This document shows, in pieces, positions 55,703 to 62,520 of a stretch of 64,000 nucleotides of DNA (the stretch's first letter is position 1; each line of letters begins with the position of its first letter). The notes below the pieces were generated by a model. It did no database searches. It had not been told where the DNA came from and worked only from the letters and a program-made list of their open reading frames with translations. Both the position numbers and the translations under genes were made by a program. The DNA lies in the NCBI RefSeq assembly GCF_003957295.1, contig NZ_RQPJ01000003.1, positions 627,135 to 691,134 of the forward strand, in the 5' to 3' direction. Source of the DNA: Arenibacter aquaticus. Its GTDB lineage: Bacteria; Bacteroidota; Bacteroidia; Flavobacteriales; Flavobacteriaceae.

Positions 55703-56815
55703 TCATATACCATGGAACTCTCCCCAGATCAATGGGTGCGCACTGGCCGCATGTGAACTATTATTTAAACTGGAGTAAACCTCCCATTTTGTATTTCTAT
55801 CGGGCCACATTCCTTTTCTATTAAGCCCACAAGAGCTCAGAAGCAGTTTCATTTCATAGGAAAGCAGCATATAATCCTTTTGTCGGATATTCACTCCCAT
55901 TCGGTAGGCTCCCAATCGAAAATAGTCCGCCCTATTGCCAAAATCTTTTTGCGCTCTGTATTCGGGTTGCTTGGAAACATCCTCTAGATCAGTTTCCCTA
56001 AGTAGGGGCGTCAGACAATCACTGAAGGACACATCGTTCAAGGTCCCACATACCATGATCAGTTCCTTTCCTTCAGCCTTCATTTTTTCATAGATGGTGG
56101 CTAGCTTTTGTGCTTGTTTCTTTCTTTTGGTATCCTTTTCCACTGCAAATTGCACGGATAGGATATATATTTTAAGGCCTTGGGGTGTGCTAATGACATA
56201 TTCCTGACAATCTGTTTCGAACAAGGGGTCCTGCTTACTGTCCAAGTCTGTCCCATGACTTTTCAACGAATCCAAAAGATAACCGTTCTTGGTCAATATT
56301 GCCATTCCCCTGCCCCGGGCATCGTTTCCTTCCAGAACAAGGATCTGTTCATAGGCGGCGATATCAAATTCCCCTAATCGTCTTATATTGAAATCCATCA
56401 ATGATGCTCTGTCCTCCACTTCCTGTAGAATAAGGACATCGGCATCGGTTTCCGCAATAAGCCTAGCTTTGTTCTCCGTAGCTGTATGGGATATGGCCAC
56501 ACTTTGTAGTGCGACCCAACCGTTCCAATTGGTCAAATGAGTAGCCCGTGGTTCATTGGCAAATCCCCCTTGTTTTAAAAACAATTTCCCCTGTCTTTTC
56601 CTAAGGACCCCATAGGGTCGATGATCGATTTTATCAAATCCCAGCAAAAAGCTGAGTTCTCGGATGCGTGCAATATCGTTTTCACTTTTATGCAGTCTAT
56701 GCAACAAGCTGTCCAGCTCGGACACCCAATCGGACACATTTTTGTTCTTCCGCTTAGCCAACAGATCCTTGTCCCGATGGTATAGATTTTCGATATTGAA
56801 GGTGGCTATTTTCAT
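55703..56815 (-). CDS. Endonuclease/exonuclease/phosphatase-family protein with altered active-site motifs
   Basis: The start chosen is the ATG at 56815 (MKIATFNIEN), since EEP proteins begin close to this strand. The product has 370 residues. N7 and E9 (FNIEN), the LILQEVEDRA motif and the GRGMAIL strand are kept. Two expected motifs differ: GDxND appears as GTLND, and the SDH near the C-terminus appears as SAHPLIW, losing two catalytic aspartates. The fold is therefore clear but activity is uncertain. Related nuclease genes recur in this part of Bacteroidetes conjugative elements. Confidence 0.75.
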   Translation of the reverse strand: MKIATFNIENLYHRDKDLLAKRKNKNVSDWVSELDSLLHRLHKSENDIARIRELSFLLGFDKIDHRPYGVLRKRQGKLFLKQGGFANEPRATHLTNWNGWVALQSVAISHTATENKARLIAETDADVLILQEVEDRASLMDFNIRRLGEFDIAAYEQILVLEGNDARGRGMAILTKNGYLLDSLKSHGTDLDSKQDPLFETDCQEYVISTPQGLKIYILSVQFAVEKDTKRKKQAQKLATIYEKMKAEGKELIMVCGTLNDVSFSDCLTPLLRETDLEDVSKQPEYRAQKDFGNRADYFRLGAYRMGVNIRQKDYMLLSYEMKLLLSSCGLNRKGMWPDRNTKWEVYSSLNNSSHAASAHPLIWGEFHGI

Positions 56816-56912
56816 ATGTCTAGATTTAATTATACTGTTTGCGTTGTGATACTCGCCTTTAAACATTCCTTTGTTATATCAGTTATCATGTTTTATTTCA
56901 TAGTCCGTGATA

Positions 56913-57596
56913 TTAGATCCGTTTATCTTTGGTATACCTGTCAAAAGAAATCAGGTTGAACATTTGGCGCATCCTACTGCGCACCCTGCTACCGTACCTA
57001 TCTTCCAATTCCTCTGCATTGAGGTTGGTAGTGATATGGGTAAGGATCTTGGTTTTTTGGAACAGGTCATGTCTGGAGACCAATATCTCCCCCATTACGT
57101 TGCAATCGTCCCCAAAATACCTTCCCCTGGGTTCCACCCCTAGGTCGTCAAAACAATAGCACCGACCGTTCCCATAGTCCTCGATGATCTTATAACCAAT
57201 GTGGTTAAATGCGAAGGTGATATTGCGCGCAGGAATAATTTCATAGGTCTTTTTGTGCGGCACGATATGGCGAACGAGCCGCATCATACTGGTCTTGCCA
57301 CATCCAACCGGACCTGTCAGTAGTATTCCCTTCTTAAGGTCTATCTGCATTTTTTTACAGCTTTCGGAGTCCTGTACCAGGTAGCTAGATAGTTTTAAAA
57401 AAGTAAGTTTGTCCTCTTTTTTTATTTCAAACTTCTCACCGAAGAGGGACTTCCCTTTTGCATTCAGATAGGCAAGTACTTTATAAAAATCATAATCGAT
57501 CCGTTTGCCATCAAATTTTCCGAGGCAAAATTCAGTACCGCCCTCCACTAGGATATGGGGGCGTGGATTCGTAGTGTTATCACAAGGGTTCTCCAT
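56913..57596 (-). CDS. DnaC-like AAA+ ATPase (helicase loader type)
   Basis: A 227-residue ATPase with Walker A GPVGCGKT at 95-102, Walker B CYCFDDLG near 146-153, a sensor-like THITTNLNAEE and an arginine-rich C-terminal stretch (YGSRVRSRMRQMF). It resembles DnaC/IstB helicase loaders. It overlaps the upstream replication-type gene by 17 bp, so the pair probably starts element DNA replication. Confidence 0.85.
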   Translation of the reverse strand: MENPCDNTTNPRPHILVEGGTEFCLGKFDGKRIDYDFYKVLAYLNAKGKSLFGEKFEIKKEDKLTFLKLSSYLVQDSESCKKMQIDLKKGILLTGPVGCGKTSMMRLVRHIVPHKKTYEIIPARNITFAFNHIGYKIIEDYGNGRCYCFDDLGVEPRGRYFGDDCNVMGEILVSRHDLFQKTKILTHITTNLNAEELEDRYGSRVRSRMRQMFNLISFDRYTKDKRI

Positions 57597-58254
57597 AATC
57601 CTTTTGTATTGAGGTATCTAAATAATCTTCTGTTGCTCTGTTGTGGGACCTTGAAGCCATAGCTTTTTCCTCTTTCATATCCTTCGCCCTGATCATCCAG
57701 CTTTGTGCCGTGGCCTTCCAGTCTACGATGGTAGACTTCCCCCCTACCTTCCACCCTATCCCCTGATAATGGTTAAAAAATTTGTCCGCTTCATTGACCG
57801 GCCAACTATTTTTCTTAAAAAATTCCATAACCTCATCAATAGTTTTTGGTCGGCCTTTTCCCAAATGTTTATTTTCTGTTTTATTATGTTTATTATTGTT
57901 TATATATGATACCAGCGCCAGTCTAGGACCAGTTTCATGCTTGTCCACCACTTGTCCAGGACTTGTCCCAAAAATGGGCATCATAATTCGGCTTCCTTTA
58001 AATCGGTTATAAGAGGGTTGGTAGGCGATATATTTCCAATCGTTCAAATTGCTCAAACACCTATGGTAGGTCGACTTTGATCCTATTTTGGAAAGCGACA
58101 TGGTTTCTTCCCGGTCTACCAAGAAGCTTTCGGGAAACCTGTTAAGGTTCCAGTATTGGAACAGAGCCATATAAAGGCTTATATGGGAGGGATTGAGCCT
58201 TGAATCTTTTGAGAACAGTTGAAATACCGCATTAAGGTGTCGTATGTAGTTCAT
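57580..58254 (-). CDS. Replication-initiation-type helix-turn-helix protein
   Basis: A 224-residue protein. The N-terminal part (about 1-90: LNPSHISLYMALFQYWNLNR, then SKSTYHRCLSNLNDWKYI) looks like a winged helix of phage- or plasmid-type replication proteins. The C-terminal part (DKFFNHYQGIGWKVGGKSTI) resembles DnaD/DnaB-like helical tails. It is flanked by the DnaC-like loader gene and an HTH gene with overlaps, so it belongs to the element replication set. Exact role is inferred. Confidence 0.7.
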   Translation of the reverse strand: MNYIRHLNAVFQLFSKDSRLNPSHISLYMALFQYWNLNRFPESFLVDREETMSLSKIGSKSTYHRCLSNLNDWKYIAYQPSYNRFKGSRIMMPIFGTSPGQVVDKHETGPRLALVSYINNNKHNKTENKHLGKGRPKTIDEVMEFFKKNSWPVNEADKFFNHYQGIGWKVGGKSTIVDWKATAQSWMIRAKDMKEEKAMASRSHNRATEDYLDTSIQKDYGEPL

Positions 58255-58541
58255 TTTTTATCTTTTGAATGTTGCACCAGGTTTTCCATTAAGATTTTTT
58301 CAATTTGATCGGCCTCATAAAAAATAAGCCCACCAATCTTGGTATAGGACAGCGTACCGTTATCCCTTAATTTCTGCAAGGTCCCGGAACTAATATTGAG
58401 CTTATCCATTACCTGGGTACTCTTGAGCCATTCTTTTTTAATGACCTTCGCCTGATTTTCTCGCAAGAGTTCCCTGATCTCTTCGAATAACTCTGCTTTG
58501 AATTCCTTTAAATCGTCTGTAGTGATGATAGCTGTTGGCAT
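58251..58541 (-). CDS. Excisionase-type helix-turn-helix protein
   Basis: The start chosen is the ATG at 58541 (MPTAIITTDDL), because the 24 residues upstream look unrelated to the family. The 96-residue product has an HTH_17-type fold (WLKSTQVMDKLNISSGTLQK followed by LRDNGTLSYTKIGGLIFY), as in small DNA-bending excisionases. It overlaps the replication-type gene by 4 bp (ATGA). It may control excision or transcription of the element. Confidence 0.82.
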   Translation of the reverse strand: MPTAIITTDDLKEFKAELFEEIRELLRENQAKVIKKEWLKSTQVMDKLNISSGTLQKLRDNGTLSYTKIGGLIFYEADQIEKILMENLVQHSKDKK

Positions 58542-58649
58542 ATAAGTGAATTTTATAGACAATGTGGTACTTGACATGACGTCGACTTTGTCTAGGTTCA
58601 ATTTATATGGCAAAAATCAAAAGCATTGAACAAACAACTTCACAAGGCG

Positions 58650-58801
58650 TTCGTAGTTACGGGGCATTTTAACAAACTATAATTTGGATCTATTTAATGG
58701 AATTTAGGGTCGCCGAAGTACTAAAAAGCAATTGGTTCCCAACAAAATGAAGCGATATTTTCATAAAAGTCCGTATCCGTAACCTCTTCGTAGTTACGAA
58801 G
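58650..58801. repeat. Repeated TTCGTAGTTACG motif with palindrome
   Basis: The 12-mer TTCGTAGTTACG occurs at 58650-58661 and 58787-58798, 137 bp apart on one strand. The second copy sits inside the palindrome CTTCGTA-GT-TACGAAG (58786-58801), which extends with AACC/GGTT. Both lie between the HTH gene and rteC, so they are candidate binding sites. Confidence 0.4.
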
Positions 58802-58832
58802 GTTTTTTGATCAATAAAGAAGTGTTCAAAGT

Positions 58833-59678
58833 TTAGAAACTATCATCCTCTCCCATTTTTTCATTGAATCTTGTGACCAAGTCCTCCAGAAATCGGGACC
58901 TTCCTCCTTTACGGGCCTTGATTTCAGAATAGGTCTTGTATAGGTTATCAAGATTTATATTGAACACCGATTCAAAAACAGCTGCTATAGCCTTGACATT
59001 TCCGCTGCCATCGTTAATGGCATTCACGGCATGTAAGGCATAAATAAGTTCGGTAAGGGCTGTTTTTGATGCATTCCAGGTCAATGATTTCTTGGTCCTT
59101 GCCCCTTGGAGGTCCCTATGTTTTTGTGCCCGCAACAGTTTGATACGTTCCTGCAGGTATATTATGAAAATGTTCAACCCTTTTATCCGTGCCCAAAGCA
59201 TATCATGGGATGTAAAAAACTTGGGGTCCAGATAACATGCTTCTGGAAGGGAATATAGGGGAAATACCTGATTGGAGCGGGTAAAGTACTGTATGTCCAG
59301 ATAACTGAGCCCTTCCTCCATATAGTGTACAAAGTCCCAGTTTCTATTAAAGAACTTATTGATGCGGTTTATTTTCTTTTCCAAAAAGTTCAATTGGTTG
59401 CTAAGACCGATCTTGGGCATTAAGAGTTCACAGGACCTCACTTCGCTAAAATAAACCAAATACCCCAATGGTTCGGACTTTACGGTTTTGAAAAAATGTA
59501 CCTCCTCTTCCAAGGTCTTAAAGTCTTTTTTTTCCACCAAACTTCTAAGTAGGTAAAGGGTATTGTTACATAAATGGATGCCCTCGTTACATTTTTTTAG
59601 ACTGTTTATTTTTTCAGGCTCTAACATTAAGAGCTTCTCCTTAAAGCCAAGGATCACTTTTTTAAATCTGAGGTTCAT
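58833..59678 (-). CDS. rteC: RteC-family regulator
   Basis: A 281-residue protein with the RteC pattern: EPLGYLVYFSEVRSCELLMP near residue 75, LDIQYFTRSNQ near 130, and the C-terminal LTWNASKTALTELIYALHAV followed by NGSGNVKAIA-type and FNINLDNLYKTYSEIKARK-like stretches. In CTnDOT, RteC activates the excision genes. This gene lies divergent from the genes after 59.7 kb, with a 356-bp promoter region between. It supports the call of a Bacteroidetes conjugative transposon. Confidence 0.9.
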   Translation of the reverse strand: MNLRFKKVILGFKEKLLMLEPEKINSLKKCNEGIHLCNNTLYLLRSLVEKKDFKTLEEEVHFFKTVKSEPLGYLVYFSEVRSCELLMPKIGLSNQLNFLEKKINRINKFFNRNWDFVHYMEEGLSYLDIQYFTRSNQVFPLYSLPEACYLDPKFFTSHDMLWARIKGLNIFIIYLQERIKLLRAQKHRDLQGARTKKSLTWNASKTALTELIYALHAVNAINDGSGNVKAIAAVFESVFNINLDNLYKTYSEIKARKGGRSRFLEDLVTRFNEKMGEDDSF

Positions 59679-59763
59679 CCTGCAATCATTTTAAGTTAGG
59701 TTTAATGACCAACTAGGATAAGAGGTTCGGATATACATTTGGGGCCGACCCTGTAAACACATG

Positions 59764-59870
59764 AACTATTTATGATAGTCCTATGGCATAAGGTATAAAA
59801 TAACATCAAATAGTGTAATGTACCTTTGAATAGTTTTTAGCAACGTATATATTTCACATTAAACTATACA
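59764..59870. promoter_or_regulatory. Promoter region with repeated AACTATT motifs
   Basis: AACTATT (59764-59770) and its exact inverse AATAGTT (59829-59835) flank a perfect -7 box TACCTTTG (59821-59828). Weaker copies are AAATAGT (59808-59814) and AAACTAT (59861-59867). The cluster lies between rteC and the DUF7793 gene and is a candidate site for a regulator. No good -33 element was found. Confidence 0.4.
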
Positions 59871-60034
59871 AAATCAAATACTTATACACATTACAATTCT
59901 ATTTGTCCTAAAAAAATCCCTTACAGATACGAAATACTCCCGCTTAGATATCTTTTTAACATTTTGTACGAATTTTCTTTTAGATGTAATAGTAAAAATT
60001 AGTATTTTAAAAGGCAATTGTTATTGGGCAAGCC

Positions 60035-60421
60035 ATGAAAAAGTATATTGAAAATAATTTTGCCTCCTTTAAAATGGACAGGGGCATACTCCACATTGCC
60101 TACAAAGAAAATTTATGCCTTTCTCTAAAAGCTGCCAAGGAAGTGGTTTCCCAGCGTCTCAAGATACAGCATGGCAGGGCCTATCCCATTGTTTGTGATA
60201 TGCGGGGCATTAAGGATGTCACTGTGGATGCCAAGGAATACCTTGTAACGGAAGGCTCCGTACTGATATCGGCCCTGGCCATGATTACCAAGACTCCCCT
60301 CTCCCTTCTATACACTGAAATTTATACCCTAGAAACTCCCCCCATTACAATAAGAAGGTTTACGGACGAATCCAGGGCCCTGGAATTTTTGCGTCCCTTT
60401 GTTGAATTAAACGATTTCTAA
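60035..60421 (+). CDS. DUF7793 (STAS-like) protein
   Basis: A 128-residue soluble protein with the alpha/beta pattern of STAS/SpoIIAA-like domains: GILHIAYKENLCLSLKAAKE, PIVCDMRGIKDVTVDAKEYL and PPITIRRFTDESRALEFLRP. It matches DUF7793 in length and motifs. The phosphorylated Ser of anti-sigma antagonists is not evident. It lies 46 bp before the HAMP-PAS-AraC regulator and could modulate it through protein contact. This role is inferred. Confidence 0.72.
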   Translation: MKKYIENNFASFKMDRGILHIAYKENLCLSLKAAKEVVSQRLKIQHGRAYPIVCDMRGIKDVTVDAKEYLVTEGSVLISALAMITKTPLSLLYTEIYTLETPPITIRRFTDESRALEFLRPFVELNDF

Positions 60422-60467
60422 TTGAATACCAGCACAAAACAGACGAAAGCATCAAATTACCAAAACT

Positions 60468-61457
60468 ATGGACACATTTACAAACAGGCAAAGACTGCAA
60501 AAAATAAACCATCACCTATTGGAAATGGTAAAAGGCAATTTCTCTCTACGTATAGAGCGCAGTGACAAGAAGGACGAATTGGAGGCCTTGGCGGCCGCTA
60601 TCAATTTCCTGACCGAGGAAATACAGGAATCGGTCCTACACCATGGCTATAAAAATCCGGACAATATCTTTGCCCTGACCGATCAAATGGTTTTTATTTT
60701 AAATCGGTCGTATCGGATCTTACAGACCAATAACAGCGTAAAAAGGTTTCTACAATTTAAACAACGGGATATCTTGCACAATGAATTCGAGCAACTATTA
60801 TCCGCGGATTCCCTTAAGAATTGGAGGGAAACAGTAGAAAAATTGGAGGAGCAACAGGAACAGGAAGCTAGGCTACGGTTATCTTTCAAAACAGAAAAAG
60901 GGCTATTGTTACCGGCAGACTGCAAGCTTATATTCTTTAGAGGGAATGGGGTATTACAGGATAAAATTTTAGTTTCATCTTCCCATATTTTACCATCCCC
61001 AAAAAACTACGAACTGGTATCCCTAAGAAATGATGAATTCTCTAAAAAGATGATTCAACCAAGGGCCCTACACAAGAAGCATCACCTATATTCCTCAGAT
61101 ATTGAAAGTATACGTGCGGCACGGGAATTTATCATGGACCATATACAGGGTCCCGTTCCCTTGATAGAAATTGCCCATAGTGTGGGCATCAATGAGTATA
61201 AGCTAAAAAGAGGATTTAAGGAATTGTACGGATCAACTGTTTTCCAGTTCATAAAGGACCAGCGGCTAAGGAAAGCCCGTGTATTGGTACTATATACCAA
61301 TAAATCCATTAGCGCTATTGCCAAATTGGTAGGCTTTAAAAAGGGCAACCATTTATCACGGGAGTTTAAGAAACTATATGGACATAGTCCCACCCAACTG
61401 CGTATCCTCAATATTGATCATTACACCAACAATTTTAACACAGACACTTCAAATTAA
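60468..61457 (+). CDS. Soluble HAMP-PAS-AraC transcriptional regulator
   Basis: A 329-residue protein without membrane segments. Residues 14-56 form a HAMP-like helical pair (LLEMVKGNFSLRIERSDKKD). A PAS-type sensor follows (about 65-185, DQMVFILNRSYRILQTNNSV), and two AraC helix-turn-helix units lie at about 212-315 (PLIEIAHSVGINEYKLKRGF, then FKKGNHLSREFKKLYGHSPT). HAMP without a membrane helix is unusual for an AraC protein. It sits between the STAS-like gene and the MauE/DUF6520/M16 genes, so it is likely to control those. Confidence 0.82.
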   Translation: MDTFTNRQRLQKINHHLLEMVKGNFSLRIERSDKKDELEALAAAINFLTEEIQESVLHHGYKNPDNIFALTDQMVFILNRSYRILQTNNSVKRFLQFKQRDILHNEFEQLLSADSLKNWRETVEKLEEQQEQEARLRLSFKTEKGLLLPADCKLIFFRGNGVLQDKILVSSSHILPSPKNYELVSLRNDEFSKKMIQPRALHKKHHLYSSDIESIRAAREFIMDHIQGPVPLIEIAHSVGINEYKLKRGFKELYGSTVFQFIKDQRLRKARVLVLYTNKSISAIAKLVGFKKGNHLSREFKKLYGHSPTQLRILNIDHYTNNFNTDTSN

Positions 61458-61541
61458 TCCCTCTTAGAGCCAATTTATCATTTTTAGATACTTTGGTTCC
61501 AATAATTTTACACCATTGAATATCAAAACAGTACAAATGAT

Positions 61542-62042
61542 ATGAAATGGCACCAAAAACATAGGGAAACAATTGTAGCGGTCATCAGCCTGCTGTTCAT
61601 TGTTCTTTTTGCCTATGCCGGGCTTACCAAACTCCTGGAAGGGCATATGTTCTATGACAACATCAGGAACTCCCCCGTACTTGGGGGCAGGGCCATGGCT
61701 TCCTTCGCCTCTTGGGCCATACCGCTATCGGAACTGGCCGTTGCCCTGTTATTGATTTGGAAAAAAACGAGATTGATGGGTCTTTATGGAGCAGGCATCC
61801 TAATGCTCCTTTTTACCGGCTACACCCTGGCCATTGTATTTTTTGCCCCTTATCTCCCCTGTTCCTGTGGAGGGGTGATATCACTGTTGAGCTGGGAGCA
61901 GCATTCAATTTTAAACTTATTGCTACTATTACTGGCCCTACATGGTATCATATCCTCCCACATGGACAGAAAAAGAATGCGGCGATTAAAACCATCAAAG
62001 ACTTATAAATCTTATAACATTAAAAAAAACAGGAAAATGTAG
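61542..62042 (+). CDS. MauE/DoxX-family membrane protein
   Basis: A 166-residue protein with four membrane helices (about 10-30, 55-72, 78-97 and 118-137). The N-terminal FAYAGLTKLLEGHMFYDNIR is the usual MauE/DoxX start, and LPCSCGGVISLLSWEQH between helices three and four gives the CxCGG motif linked to redox or disulfide chemistry. It lies 90 bp upstream of the small DUF6520 peptide gene, which has two cysteines, and may supply a redox function for it. Confidence 0.83.
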   Translation: MKWHQKHRETIVAVISLLFIVLFAYAGLTKLLEGHMFYDNIRNSPVLGGRAMASFASWAIPLSELAVALLLIWKKTRLMGLYGAGILMLLFTGYTLAIVFFAPYLPCSCGGVISLLSWEQHSILNLLLLLLALHGIISSHMDRKRMRRLKPSKTYKSYNIKKNRKM

Positions 62043-62131
62043 AATGATATTTTGTTGCAACAAGAGCAGGGGAAAGACCGAAAACCTGTATAAAAGAGTA
62101 GGCACTTTTTATTAATTAAAATTACAGTATC

Positions 62132-62428
62132 ATGAAAAAGTTAAAATTAATATTACCGATGTTGGCATTTGTTTTTGCCATTGCACTGTCGTTTGCGTTT
62201 GTGAGCACTACGTCCGAGGATTATTACGCTACCGGATTTATTCAGATAGGCACTACCTGGTACGAGGTGGATATGGATTGTTCTCCTGGAGAAGAGCTCT
62301 GTAAAGTAACTCTTGAAGGTGACGAAACTGAAACCAAATATCAAGTTTATGACGATGAGAATGGAAATCCTTTAGAAAGCACATCACCTTTTCCAGAGGA
62401 AATTCCCGATCCAAGATTAAATCCATAA
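62132..62428 (+). CDS. DUF6520-like small secreted peptide
   Basis: A 98-residue protein with a signal peptide (about 1-25, LKLILPMLAFVFAIALSFAF) and a mature part of about 70 residues. This part has two cysteines (CSPGEELC), a Trp/Tyr strand (IQIGTTWYEVDMD) and an acidic, Pro-rich tail. The sequence matches DUF6520 in length, start and Cys spacing. Its function is unknown; the neighbours are a MauE/DoxX protein and an M16 peptidase, which would fit processing or redox maturation. A strong hairpin follows the gene. Confidence 0.8.
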   Translation: MKKLKLILPMLAFVFAIALSFAFVSTTSEDYYATGFIQIGTTWYEVDMDCSPGEELCKVTLEGDETETKYQVYDDENGNPLESTSPFPEEIPDPRLNP

Positions 62429-62444
62429 GGATGGTTTAATAAAA

Positions 62445-62474
62445 TAGGTACCGGAAAATACCCTCCGGTACCTA
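62445..62474. terminator. Bidirectional hairpin terminator
   Basis: An 11-bp perfect stem TAGGTACCGGA (62445-62455) with its inverse (62464-62474) and an 8-nt loop lies between the convergent DUF6520 and M16 genes. There is no long T-run on either side, so it may be a weak or factor-assisted terminator. Confidence 0.6.
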
Positions 62475-62520
62475 ATGACCTTACTATTTACCTTGGCCAT
62501 TAATCCCATTAGTTGTTTAT

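Larger units (their letters stand above)
40125..59678. mobile_element. Core of an integrative conjugative element (CTnDOT-like)
   Basis: This span holds a full transfer operon, a coupling protein, a relaxase with accessory protein, SSB, replication-type proteins, an excisionase-type HTH protein and RteC, which is the usual content of Bacteroidetes conjugative transposons. Limits given are those of recognisable element genes. The real ends, the integrase and the attachment sites are not in the window, and the metal-efflux block (33-40 kb) or the genes after 59.7 kb may be cargo. Confidence 0.75.

Noticed and set aside
55567-55824. 85-codon frame on the plus strand
   Set aside because: It overlaps the end of the EEP-family gene on the other strand and has no domain.
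58786-58801. The palindrome read as an rteC terminator
   Set aside because: The T-run follows the stem on the plus strand, while rteC is transcribed on the minus strand.
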